The notes under the pieces are model-generated. The model saw only the letters and a program-made list of their open reading frames with translations. It ran no database searches and was not told the DNA's origin. This document shows positions 51,999-59,884 of a stretch of 64,000 nt of DNA, piece after piece. Numbering within the stretch: the first letter of the stretch is position 1; each line of letters starts with the position of its first letter. Source of the DNA: CAIVVT01 sp963757265 (GTDB lineage: Bacteria; Acidobacteriota; Terriglobia; Bryobacterales; Bryobacteraceae); contig CAVWRA010000006.1 of NCBI GenBank assembly GCA_963757265.1, positions 744,001-808,000 of the forward strand. Reading direction: 5' to 3'. The position numbers and the translations under genes are program-made.

Positions 51999-52190
51999 CC
52001 TGCTTTTCTCACACACTTCGTAAGCGAAGCGCGGGAGAGGCGCGTGAATACGAGGCGTGCGACGGGAGCCGCGCGGAGGCGTACTTGGACGGTATGTCGA
52101 GCACGGGGGGTGCCCTCCGGGCCCAGCGCAACGAAGTAGACATGCGCCTATCGCGCGCTGCAGCCGAAGGCGTATGAGAAATGCGGGCTA
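51996..52190. repeat. Dispersed 195-bp element with terminal inverted repeats, copy 2
   Basis: Left end TAGCCTGCTTTTCTCACA (51996-52013) and right end, read on the other strand, TAGCCCGCATTTCTCATA (52190-52173) match at 15 of 18. The inside shares blocks with copy 1 (24199-24381). The left end provides the motB stop codon. It fills most of the 232-base gap between convergent motB and rnc. No gene in it. Confidence 0.75.
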
Positions 52191-52230
52191 GCGTCCCGGC
52201 CCCAGGCGGTGCGGGCTATTCCCGGACCGC

Positions 52231-52974
52231 TCACTCCTCGCCGCCGGATTCGCCGGCCGGCGCAGCCTCATCCGGCTCGCGCAACTGCTCGAGCACCAGC
52301 GCCGCCGCCCTCTGCGCGGCGGCCTTCTTGGACTGGCCCTCGGCGCGGGCCGCAAACCACTCGCCCACCCGCGCCTCCACGGTGAACAGTTTGGCGTGTC
52401 CCGGCCCCTTCTGTTGCACGATCTGGTAGCGCGGGATGGGCAGCCGGCGCGACTGCGCCAGTTCCTGCAAGGCGCTCTTCGCGTCCAGCGCGACATCCTC
52501 CTGGAATTCATCGCTCGCGCCGGAGGCCAGAATCCGGGTCTCGACGAATTCGCGGCTGGCCTCCAGCCCACCGTCCAGGTAAATGGCGGCGATCAGCGCT
52601 TCCATCGCATTGGCTAGGATCGCCTTCTTGGTGCGTCCCCCGCTTTGTTCCTCGCCCCGGCCGAGGTGCAGGTACTCGCCCAGGCTCAGTCCCGCGGCGC
52701 TCTGGAACAGGTGGCTGGCATTGACGCGCTGCGCCTTGAGCCGCGTCAGTTTCCCTTCCGGGCAGTGCGGGCAGCGGCGAAAGACAAACTCGCTGGCCAC
52801 GAAACCCAGGATCGAGTCGCCCAGAAATTCCAGTTGCTCGTTGTCCCGGATCGCCGCCAAATCGGCGCCGGCGTCGGAATGAACGGACTTGTGCGTCAGC
52901 GCCCGCACGAGCAGGGCCCGGTCCCTGAACCTGTATCCGGCCCGGGCCTCCAACTCCTCATAATCCGCGGGCAT
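52231..52974 (-). CDS. rnc: Ribonuclease III
   Basis: Encodes 247 residues. The RNase III domain shows 'RDRALLVRALTHKSVHSD', the signature 'DNEQLEFLGDSILGFVASEFVF', and 'AILANAMEALIAAIYLDGGLEASREFVE' with the second acidic cluster. A dsRNA-binding domain follows ('DAKSALQELAQSRRLPIPRYQIVQQKGPGHAKLFTVEARVGEWFAARAEGQSKKAAAQRAAALVLEQL'). It processes rRNA precursors and double-stranded RNA. It lies 15 bases after the TPR gene of the exosortase operon. Confidence 0.95.
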   Translation of the reverse strand: MPADYEELEARAGYRFRDRALLVRALTHKSVHSDAGADLAAIRDNEQLEFLGDSILGFVASEFVFRRCPHCPEGKLTRLKAQRVNASHLFQSAAGLSLGEYLHLGRGEEQSGGRTKKAILANAMEALIAAIYLDGGLEASREFVETRILASGASDEFQEDVALDAKSALQELAQSRRLPIPRYQIVQQKGPGHAKLFTVEARVGEWFAARAEGQSKKAAAQRAAALVLEQLREPDEAAPAGESGGEE

Positions 52975-52989
52975 GGCTGTCCAGCCGCT

Positions 52990-53775
52990 CTATTTGCCCG
53001 CGGCCCGGGACTGATCAATAAACTTCTTCTGTTGCGCCGCCGCGCGCTTCACGGCCTCGGAGCTCTCTGAGTCGGCGATCGCACGGTCGAGGATCGCCGT
53101 GGCCGCGTCGTAATTCTTCGCCAGCCGGTAGCAGAAGCCCAGCCGAACCATCAAGGCCGGATCCGGGTGTGGGGCGCTGTCCAGATCCTGTTTCAGATTG
53201 ACCGCGCATTCTTCATATTTCTCTTCCACCATGGCGGCGTCTCCCAGGCCTTCGTAGGCCGGCGACACCATGTCAGCCACGGCGGCGGCCCATCGCTCGT
53301 CGGTGATTTGCGGATTGGGCTTGGGTGGGTTCTTCTTGGCCAGTTCGATCGCGTCCTTGGCCAGCTTCCGCACGCGCGCGAGCTTCTCGTCCTTGTCCAG
53401 GTCATACTTCTTCGTGCCTTCCGCGATGGCGCGCGCCACCAATGCCATCGCAGCGTAATTCATCGGATCCGCGGCGATGCACTGCTCTCCGTAATCCACC
53501 TCGTAAATCAGATCGTGTTTCTGATCGGAGGCCAGCGTCATCACGTAAAACGCCCACCCCTTAAAATCGGTGTCGGCGTAGTGCGTGATGAAATCGTTGG
53601 CCGCCGCGATAAGCGCGTCGGGGCCCTGAGTCTGCGCCTTGACGACGGCGGAAAGCGCCTCGGCCTCCTTCCTCGACTTGGGCTTGGGCGGAGTCGGACT
53701 GGCCGACTGGGCCAACAGGCTGGTCGCCGTGACGCCCACGGCCACCGCCAGCAGGATCGTTCTAAAGCGGTTCAT
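52990..53775 (-). CDS. Secreted TPR-like protein
   Basis: Encodes 261 residues from ATG 53775 (AAGGAG four bases upstream). Signal 'RFRTILLAVAVGVTATSLLAQ', then helical repeats such as 'GWAFYVMTLASDQKHDLIYEVDYGEQCIAADPMNYAAMALVARAIAEG' and 'AAVADMVSPAYEGLGDAAMVEEKYEECAVNLKQDLDSAPHPDPALMVRLGFCYRLAKNYDAATAILDRAI', a tetratricopeptide solenoid of four or five units. It is a periplasmic protein-binding scaffold, next to a second TPR gene and rnc. Confidence 0.85.
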   Translation of the reverse strand: MNRFRTILLAVAVGVTATSLLAQSASPTPPKPKSRKEAEALSAVVKAQTQGPDALIAAANDFITHYADTDFKGWAFYVMTLASDQKHDLIYEVDYGEQCIAADPMNYAAMALVARAIAEGTKKYDLDKDEKLARVRKLAKDAIELAKKNPPKPNPQITDERWAAAVADMVSPAYEGLGDAAMVEEKYEECAVNLKQDLDSAPHPDPALMVRLGFCYRLAKNYDAATAILDRAIADSESSEAVKRAAAQQKKFIDQSRAAGK

Positions 53776-53789
53776 TGGTCTCCTTGTAT

Positions 53790-55271
53790 TCATTGGTGTA
53801 GGCGGCTCTTGGCCGCTTCCATTTCCGTTTGAGCGGCCTGGCGGGCCTGCTCGCTGCCGCCCGTCACTGCCAGCGCGGCCGTGTATTGGTTGATCGCCTC
53901 ATCCGGTTCCTGCGCGGCCATGGCCAGCCGGGCCAGATAAACGTGCGCCCAGGCGGCCTCGAACGGCTCCGGCTTCAGGCTCAGGGTCTTCTCGAAAAGC
54001 TGCTTGGACAAATCGGGGTCTTTCTCCAGCGCCGCGATCTTGGCCAGATCGAAGAACGCCCGGGCGTGTACCGCTTCCGGCGCCGCCTGCTCCAGCACGC
54101 TCCGGCACTCCCTGCGCGCCCCCTCGATGTCGCGTGCCCGGATCCGCTGGTCCACATCGTCCAACTGCGCCAGCAGCGGACTCGCCGGCGGCTCCGGCTC
54201 CGCCACCTGCACCTTCACTTTGTGCGTCACCGGCTCGGTGTAGAACTGCACCGCGCTGATGCGGCCTTTTTCTTTCCGCACGTTGATGTCGTCGATTAAC
54301 TCGCCCAACTCCAGCCGCAGCGCCGTCTCCTGCTTCTCGTACCCGGCCAGCGCCTCGGCGAAGTATGCGGTCAGGATGTAGCCCTCCCGCATCGACTCTT
54401 CCACCTCCGCCGGCGAATGGTCGATGCGCGCCTCCACCGCCCGCACCAGCGACATGCCGAACAGCAGCACGCAATCCTCTTTGTAAATGTCAGCCAGCGC
54501 GCCCGCGTTATCCGCCAGGTGGCACAGCGGTTTTTTCTTGTCGATGGACTCTGTCTTGCGGATCGCGGCCGGGTCGATCAGATAGTGCAGATAGGCGCGG
54601 CGGACGTCGGCCACCCGCAGTTCGGTCGAGGGCGTGATGACCACGAAGTAGTCGTCAACGAAACTGCGGGTGTGCACCTGATTCGGAGCGCCGAGCAGGT
54701 CCACATAGATCTGGAATCGCCGCCCGCGCGCCCCGCTGGTGGGGTTCTTCAGATACGAGTTGGCTTGCAGGATCGCCTCCGTCACCGGCGCGTGGTAGCG
54801 CGCGATGATCCGGTCGTAGGCCGGCTGCGCCGCCTGCCACAGCTGCTCGAGATTGGCCTGCGCCCAGAACTCCTTCAGCAGCGGAGCCAGGTCCTCGAGC
54901 GCGTTGGCGGCCGGCGGGGTGTGTTCCGTCGAGTAACGCCATTTGAAGTCCGGGGGGCCGTCCACGCTCAGCGCGTAGCTGATGTACTGGCTCAGCTCGT
55001 CGTTCCAGTCGAGCTTGCGATGCGCTTTGAAGAACTCCTTCAGATAGCGGACCGAATTGGGCTTCCGCGCCGCGATCTCCTGCCGCAACTGCAGCCGGAA
55101 CGGCTCATTCGAAGGCGAGTTCAGCTCGGCGTCATAGCCCGCGGCGTTGATCGCCGCCAGCACCGCGAACAGCGACCGGCTGCCGTCCAGCTGCCCTGGG
55201 GGAGGCTCGGCCGCCCACGCCACGCGGGCCAGGATGATAGCGGAGAGGAAGAAAACAGAGGCGCTGCGCAC
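53790..55271 (-). CDS. Secreted protein with C-terminal TPR repeats (exosortase operon)
   Basis: Encodes 493 residues from a GTG, with signal 'SASVFFLSAIILARVAWA'. The central 300 residues ('GYDAELNSPSNEPFRLQLRQEIAARKPNSVRYLKEFFKAHRK', 'QIYVDLLGAPNQVHTRSFVDDYFVVITPS') belong to no family I can name. The last 120 residues form TPR-like helices ('DIEGARRECRSVLEQAAPEAVHARAFFDLAKIAALEKDPDLSKQLFEKTLSLKPEPFEAAWAHVYLARLAMA'). It is 66 bases downstream of epsI and 14 bases upstream of the small TPR gene. A metalloprotease-like fold was considered but no HExxH is present. Confidence 0.8.
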   Translation of the reverse strand: MRSASVFFLSAIILARVAWAAEPPPGQLDGSRSLFAVLAAINAAGYDAELNSPSNEPFRLQLRQEIAARKPNSVRYLKEFFKAHRKLDWNDELSQYISYALSVDGPPDFKWRYSTEHTPPAANALEDLAPLLKEFWAQANLEQLWQAAQPAYDRIIARYHAPVTEAILQANSYLKNPTSGARGRRFQIYVDLLGAPNQVHTRSFVDDYFVVITPSTELRVADVRRAYLHYLIDPAAIRKTESIDKKKPLCHLADNAGALADIYKEDCVLLFGMSLVRAVEARIDHSPAEVEESMREGYILTAYFAEALAGYEKQETALRLELGELIDDINVRKEKGRISAVQFYTEPVTHKVKVQVAEPEPPASPLLAQLDDVDQRIRARDIEGARRECRSVLEQAAPEAVHARAFFDLAKIAALEKDPDLSKQLFEKTLSLKPEPFEAAWAHVYLARLAMAAQEPDEAINQYTAALAVTGGSEQARQAAQTEMEAAKSRLHQ

Positions 55272-55337
55272 TTCGCTGGATGCCGGACAATCCCAGTGTA
55301 TCGCGCCTTTCGGGCCCGCTTCTCGCGGCCCCGCGCC

Positions 55338-55988
55338 TCAGTGCGGCAGCAGCGTCCGAATCGCCACAAACGACTGCTGCGCCATGCGCCGCGCTTCGGC
55401 CTCCGCGTCCGTGCCCGGGTTCTCGGCCACGATGATCCGCACGATCGAGGTGTCGCTGCGCCGGAAGCGCATCGAGTCCAGGATCGTATTCAGCTTGGCG
55501 TGGTATTCGTCGGCGATCACCCTATTGTGGGTCTGATACCAGTACAGAACGATGCTCTTCTGATCGCCGTTGACAATCGTCGAGCGGTTCACCTCGATCG
55601 GCTCCGCCACGCCCGGCACCGCGATCCGCAGGATGCCCGAGTCGGTCGGCTCCCAGCCCGAGCCCGGCAGGCAGACCTTGGGCGAATGCGGCGCCACGCC
55701 GGTCTTCTGGGTTTTGAAAAAGGCGATGAACAGGCTGGCCGGCACGCCCGTCGCCTGATCGACGTACACCCGGTTGAGCGTGTCGTCGGCCCGCAGCACG
55801 TCCTGCTCCTCGGCTCTGACCTGGCTTTCGGCCATCATGCGCCACGCGCCCAGTTCCCCGGGGAGCGTCTTCAGAGGCTGCGGCAGCAGCGCGATCTCCT
55901 GTTTCGGATAGGCGTTGTAAATCACCGCCTCGGCCGCCAGCAGCAGCGTCAGCGCAATCGCGCGCCTCGAGCGCAGAAAGCTAAACAT
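55338..55988 (-). CDS. EpsI-family exosortase-associated protein
   Basis: Encodes 216 residues. One N-terminal membrane segment ('AIALTLLLAAEAVIYNAY') precedes a periplasmic domain with 'VSLFIAFFKTQKTGVAPHSPKVCLPGSGWEP' and 'IVLYWYQTHNRVIADEYHAKLNTILDSMRFRRSDTSIVRI', the EpsI/DUF3485 pattern with its conserved Cys. EpsI proteins accompany or are fused to exosortases in EPS and PEP-CTERM systems. Its start overlaps the exosortase gene by 8 bases. Confidence 0.88.
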   Translation of the reverse strand: MFSFLRSRRAIALTLLLAAEAVIYNAYPKQEIALLPQPLKTLPGELGAWRMMAESQVRAEEQDVLRADDTLNRVYVDQATGVPASLFIAFFKTQKTGVAPHSPKVCLPGSGWEPTDSGILRIAVPGVAEPIEVNRSTIVNGDQKSIVLYWYQTHNRVIADEYHAKLNTILDSMRFRRSDTSIVRIIVAENPGTDAEAEARRMAQQSFVAIRTLLPH

Positions 55989-56913
55989 GGGCCGCCGCCT
56001 GCTTTCGGCCGGCCAGCCGCGAAACCCGGATCAGTATTTGATGCAGCGCCAGCAGCGCCGCCAGCGCCAGCATGAAGATGATCCAGCCTTCCAGCATGTG
56101 GAACGCGCCTTCGGCGTACTCCGTGTTGATTTCGGAAAGGATGCCCGCGATGGTCACTCTCAGCCCGTTGGCCACAATCGCGATCGGCGGCGTGGCCAGC
56201 ACCAGCACCACCCGGATCCACATCTTCTTCTCGAAGAAATAACCGTAGACCAGGCTCAGGAACCCCAGCGAGAGCAGCGAGCGGATCCCGCTGCAGGCCT
56301 CCACCACGTTCAGTTTCTGGCTGGCCAGCTCCAGCACATTGCCCTCCCGGAGCACCGGGATCCCCAGCGCGCTCAGATTGAACTCCGCGAATTCGCTGGC
56401 CAGGATCTGCAACGGGAACGTGATCTGCCCGTAAATAAACTGCGGAATGCGGATCATGAATAACAGCAGCAGCAGGGGGAACGCCAGTGTGCGGAACACC
56501 TTCAGTCCGCAAGCCGCCACGACGACTCCATAAATCGTGAGCAGCAGCCCGCCGCGCATCAATGCGAATTCCGCGCCGAACGTCCCCAGCATCAGCAGCA
56601 GGAATCCGGCCACGATCAGCGCCCACCCGCTCCAGTGCGGCTGGGGCGCGGTGTGGTCCAGTGTCTCGCGGCGCTGCCACACGATGTAGCCCGCCACCAG
56701 CGGGACGAAGAAGCCGTGGCCCATGCTCTCGTCCTGCGCGTATTCCTTGAACATGGTCGCGATCACCGCGGCGAACAGCGCCCCGATCCACACTCCGTAC
56801 CACACCGCCGGCGCCAGCCAGGGGTGGCGCCCGAGCAGGGTCCGCCAGGCCCCGGGCTGTTCCACATTCGAGTTTTCGAGCGCCTGCGGCGCGCCGCTGA
56901 TTTCCTGCCCCAT
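55981..56913 (-). CDS. Exosortase (archaeosortase-type membrane transpeptidase)
   Basis: Encodes 310 residues with about eight membrane segments. The exosortase triad is visible: Cys in 'LNVVEACSGIRSLLSLG', Arg in 'IVANGLRVTIAGILSE' and His in 'YAEGAFHMLEGWIIF', with 'SMGHGFFVPLVAGYIVWQRRE' near the N-terminus. The enzyme is predicted to cleave C-terminal sorting signals (PEP-CTERM type) and attach proteins to a polymer or lipid. First gene of the operon with epsI and two TPR genes. No substrate with a PEP-like C-terminus was seen in the window. Confidence 0.9.
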   Translation of the reverse strand: MGQEISGAPQALENSNVEQPGAWRTLLGRHPWLAPAVWYGVWIGALFAAVIATMFKEYAQDESMGHGFFVPLVAGYIVWQRRETLDHTAPQPHWSGWALIVAGFLLLMLGTFGAEFALMRGGLLLTIYGVVVAACGLKVFRTLAFPLLLLLFMIRIPQFIYGQITFPLQILASEFAEFNLSALGIPVLREGNVLELASQKLNVVEACSGIRSLLSLGFLSLVYGYFFEKKMWIRVVLVLATPPIAIVANGLRVTIAGILSEINTEYAEGAFHMLEGWIIFMLALAALLALHQILIRVSRLAGRKQAAAHV

Positions 56914-56979
56914 GCCTCTGTTTTCTCTATGGTATGCGATCCCCGCCCGCGGCCGCTCGGCACTCCCGCTCCGCGCCGC

Positions 56980-57270
56980 TCAGGCACCGCTCTGGAAGTT
57001 AAAGCGGAACTGCCGGCGCTCGAAATACAGCCGCTGCATGCGTCCGCTCTGGGCCGGCGCGTGCATCTGCACCACCCCTCCGTTGCGCCGCGCCATCTCC
57101 CGCGCCACTTCGGCCTCCGGATCTTCGGCCCCCAGTTCCGGTCCGCCCGTCTCCGCGATCCAGGCCTCCGTCTGCGCATTCAGCCGCTGCTCCAGCCGTG
57201 CGTCCGCGCACCGCCATTGGCCCTCCCGGAGGAGCGCCCTGCGGGCCCCGATTCTGATCACCACGCCCAT
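56980..57270 (-). CDS. Small hypothetical protein
   Basis: Encodes 96 residues ('VVIRIGARRALLREGQWRCADARLEQRLNAQ', 'EDPEAEVAREMARRNGGVVQMHAP', 'RLYFERRQFRFNFQSGA'). Codon use is like the neighbours and it has its own start and stop, but no family is recognised. It is divergent from fliW (123-base gap) and 66 bases upstream of the exosortase gene on the same strand. It may be the first gene of that operon. Confidence 0.55.
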   Translation of the reverse strand: MGVVIRIGARRALLREGQWRCADARLEQRLNAQTEAWIAETGGPELGAEDPEAEVAREMARRNGGVVQMHAPAQSGRMQRLYFERRQFRFNFQSGA

Positions 57271-57393
57271 TTGGGAAACCGGCTTGTTCCATTCCTAACA
57301 CAAAACCAAGGCCGGAAATCCGCCCGGCCCGGCGTTGAGCCCGAGAAAACACCGCCCGGCGCGGCACTCTATTGTCTGGAGGACGCCCCGCGC

Positions 57394-57858
57394 ATGCCCA
57401 CGCTCACCACCCCGGGCCTCGGCCAGTTCGAATACCAGGACGCGGACGTGTTCACGTTCCCCGAGGGGCTCCCTTCTTTCGAGTCGCTGCGTTTTTTCGT
57501 ACTCGCCCAGACGCCCGAGTTCGCGCCCTTCGTCTTCCTGGTGAGCCTGCAGCGGCCGGCCGTGCGATTCGTCTGCGCGCCCGTCGTACTGCTCGACCGC
57601 AACTACCGGTTTGAGCTGCTGCCCGGGGAGCTCATCCCCGACGGTCTGGAGCCGGGCCAGTACTCGGCCGCCTCCGGCCCGCACATCCTGCTCGCCATCC
57701 TGACCCTGCCCGAGCACGGGCTGCCCACTGCCAACCTGGTGGCCCCGGTCCTGATCCACCCCGCAAAACGCCTCGGCGTGCAGGTGATTCTGGGCGGCTC
57801 GGCCTACTCCCATGTCACCCCGCTCACTCCGCTTTCGGCCGGCGGCGCGCCATGCTAG
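57394..57858 (+). CDS. fliW: Flagellar assembly factor FliW
   Basis: Encodes 154 residues. 'VFTFPEGLPSFESLRFFVLAQTPEFAPFVFLVSLQRPAVRFVCAPV' and 'LLAILTLPEHGLPTANLVAPVLIHPAKRLGVQVIL' are FliW motifs. FliW binds flagellin and, when free, binds CsrA to relieve its repression of flagellin mRNA. It overlaps csrA by 7 bases and stands upstream of fliC, the complete FliW-CsrA-flagellin switch. ATG 57394 has GGAGG 11 bases upstream. Confidence 0.93.
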   Translation: MPTLTTPGLGQFEYQDADVFTFPEGLPSFESLRFFVLAQTPEFAPFVFLVSLQRPAVRFVCAPVVLLDRNYRFELLPGELIPDGLEPGQYSAASGPHILLAILTLPEHGLPTANLVAPVLIHPAKRLGVQVILGGSAYSHVTPLTPLSAGGAPC

Positions 57859-58121
57859 TGTTCCGCCGCAAGGTCGGCGACGGCGTCGTCATCGACGGCC
57901 GCATCGAGGTCCAGGTGCTGGAGGTCAGCGGCTCGCGCGTTAAGCTCGGCTTCAGCGCTCCGCCCGAGGTGACCGTCATGCGCAAGGAACTGTTCCTGAC
58001 TCAGGAGGAGAATCGCCGCGCCGCCGCCTTCCGCGCCACCGAAAATCTCGCCCGGCTGGTAACCGTACTGCGCACCCACGCCCCCCAAGACAACTCGAGG
58101 CCCGAACCACCCCCCGCCTGA
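57852..58121 (+). CDS. csrA: Carbon storage regulator CsrA
   Basis: Encodes 89 residues. 'MLVFRRKVGDGVVIDGRIEVQVLEVSGSRVKLGFSAPPEVTVMRKELF' is the CsrA RNA-binding fold; it ends in an unusual 30-residue Ala/Pro-rich tail. CsrA blocks translation at GGA motifs, typically in the fliC leader. The long tail and the 7-base overlap with fliW support coupled expression. Confidence 0.93.
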   Translation: MLVFRRKVGDGVVIDGRIEVQVLEVSGSRVKLGFSAPPEVTVMRKELFLTQEENRRAAAFRATENLARLVTVLRTHAPQDNSRPEPPPA

Positions 58122-58138
58122 ATGGCTCGCATTTTTCC

Positions 58139-58165
58139 TCAAGTCCCCTCCCATCCTCCCGATAA
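58139..58165 (+). promoter_or_regulatory. Sigma-28 (FliA) promoter of flagellin
   Basis: TCAAGTCC (58139-58146) - 11 bases - CCCGATAA (58158-58165) copies the sigma-28 consensus TAAAGTTT-N11-GCCGATAA with exact spacing. The leader to the fliC ATG (58252) is about 80 bases and contains GGA motifs ('AGGGA', 'TGGAG'), possible CsrA sites. This indicates a late flagellar promoter. Confidence 0.75.
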
Positions 58166-58251
58166 GCAGCTTGGGTGCCAATACCGGCCGCAAAGCGGCC
58201 CACGCAGGGAATGATTCCAGCGTGCTTTGGTTCACCTATGGAGAAACAGCA

Positions 58252-59472
58252 ATGTCGTTTTCGATTAACACAAACGTTGCTTCGTTACAGGCTCAGTACT
58301 ACCTGAACCAAACCAGTAATTTCCAGAACCAGACCATCAACGAGGTCACCTCCGGTCTGCGTATCGTCAACTCCGGCGACGACGCCGCGGGCCTCGCCGT
58401 GGCCAACAACTTGCGCAACTCACAGGCCGTCCTGACCCAGGGCGTCGCCAACGGCAACAGCGCCCAGGCAACGTTGCAGACCATCGACGGCGGCATGACC
58501 AACATCGGCAACCTGCTCGACCGCCTCAACACCCTGGCCACTGAATCCGCCTCGTCCACCTTCACCGGGTCGCGCGCCACGAATCAGTCTGAATTCGCCA
58601 GCACCGAGGCTGAAATCACGCGCCAGGCTACCGCCATCGGCATGAACAACGGCGGCGGGATGGTCGGCAACCAGTCGGTAGTCATCGGCGGCGGCGCGAC
58701 CGTCGCCGGCGGCACCGTGACCCTGGCCCTCGGCGGATCCGCCGTCGACGCCTCCAGCCTGGGCCTCGTCGCCAACACGGCGACCGGCACGGTCACCATG
58801 ACCACCGATGCCCAAGTGGCCACGGCCGTCGGCGCGAACGCCACCGCGACCTTCACCCTCACCAATTCGGCCGCTGGCGGTCTGGCCGACTATGGCACTG
58901 CTGCCGGCGTCGTGGTCACCGTCGGCCTCGGCGGCGTCTCCACCAAGACCGGATTACTGACTGCCATCAACGACGCTCTCTCGCAGTCGGCCGCCACCAA
59001 CCCCGACTTCGCCGCTGCCAACTATTCGGCTTCCATCAACGCCAACGGCAAACTCGTCTTCTCCACCACCGACCCCATCGCCAACGCACCGGAGATCGGC
59101 GGAACGGACACTGGCGCCCAGGATTTGGGCATCGCGGCCGGTCCTACCGCTTTGGTCAACACCGGCGCCGTCAACATCAGCACCCAGGGCGGCGCAGCCG
59201 CGGCCATCACCACCATCAGCAACGCCGTGGCGTCGCTCGGCGCGGCTCAGGCCGCCGTCGGTAAGAGTGAGAACGTTCTAAACTACGCTCTCAACCTCGC
59301 TTCCACCCAGTTGACCAATGAGGCCTCTTCCGAATCGCAGATCCGCGACGCCGACCTCGCTCAGCAGGCCGCCAACCTGACCAAGGCCCAGATCATGGAG
59401 CAGGCCGGCGTGGCCGCCCTGGCCCAGGCCAACTCCGCTCCTCAGAACATCCTTGCACTGCTCAAGGCCTAA
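58252..59472 (+). CDS. fliC: Flagellin
   Basis: Encodes 406 residues. The N-terminal D0/D1 ('FSINTNVASLQAQYYLNQTSNFQNQTINEVTSGLRIVNSGDDAAGLAVANNLRNS') and C-terminal D1/D0 ('NVLNYALNLASTQLTNEASSESQIRDADLAQQAANLTKAQIMEQAGVAALAQANSAPQNILALLKA') domains are well conserved. The 180-residue middle is Ala/Gly/Thr/Val-rich and hypervariable, as usual for the exposed domain. No cysteine is present. Preceded by a sigma-28 promoter and followed by a strong terminator. Confidence 0.96.
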   Translation: MSFSINTNVASLQAQYYLNQTSNFQNQTINEVTSGLRIVNSGDDAAGLAVANNLRNSQAVLTQGVANGNSAQATLQTIDGGMTNIGNLLDRLNTLATESASSTFTGSRATNQSEFASTEAEITRQATAIGMNNGGGMVGNQSVVIGGGATVAGGTVTLALGGSAVDASSLGLVANTATGTVTMTTDAQVATAVGANATATFTLTNSAAGGLADYGTAAGVVVTVGLGGVSTKTGLLTAINDALSQSAATNPDFAAANYSASINANGKLVFSTTDPIANAPEIGGTDTGAQDLGIAAGPTALVNTGAVNISTQGGAAAAITTISNAVASLGAAQAAVGKSENVLNYALNLASTQLTNEASSESQIRDADLAQQAANLTKAQIMEQAGVAALAQANSAPQNILALLKA

Positions 59473-59512
59473 CCTCCTTACTCCTTACTCCTAACTCTCC
59501 TCTCGGCGAATC

Positions 59513-59540
59513 AGCCCCGGCTCACCAGCCGGGGCTTTTT
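59513..59540 (+). terminator. Rho-independent terminator of fliC
   Basis: AGCCCCGGCT (59513-59522) - CACC loop - AGCCGGGGCT (59527-59536), a perfect 10-bp GC-rich stem that runs into TTTTT (59536-59540), 40 bases after the flagellin stop. Confidence 0.92.
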
Positions 59541-59592
59541 CGTATCTGATCCGCGCCCGCGAGGGAGCCGCCGCCCCTTGCTTGCCCGCCAT

Positions 59593-59668
59593 AGCGACGA
59601 GAGTCGCGACGGCGGGTGGCGCAGGCACTCGTGCCTGCCGCGTCGACACTCGTTTCGACGCTTGGCCG
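59593..59668. repeat. Partial, diverged copy (C) of the 131-bp dispersed repeat
   Basis: Contains GTGGCGCAGGCACTCGTGCC, TGCCGCGTCGACA and the flanking GAGTCGCG of copies A and B, followed by a diverged end (GACGCTTGGCC). Only the left part is clear. It lies between the flagellin terminator and ilvD, in a 410-base stretch (59473-59884) without a gene. Confidence 0.6.
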
Positions 59669-59671
59669 GCG

Positions 59672-59701
59672 TTGTCAATCCTTGACTTCAGACACTACAC
59701 T
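59672..59701 (+). promoter_or_regulatory. Candidate ilvD promoter
   Basis: TTGTCA (59672-59677) - 18 bases - TACACT (59696-59701), 5/6 and 4/6 consensus matches, about 180 bases before the ilvD ATG. The remaining leader holds no recognisable attenuator or gene. Confidence 0.35.
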
Positions 59702-59884
59702 AGCCTTCCCGCCGCTCCGCGACCGCAGGCCACCCCCCGTGCCAACGGCGTCGCCGGTTCGCTGTCGCACCAGCCGCTCCGCCGGGCCTTCGATCGTCCG
59801 GGAAAACTCCCTCGGAACCCGCTCGCTCGCGCCACTTCGTCCATGCCGGCGCGTCTGCGGCGATATGATGAAAGTCACCCCATC

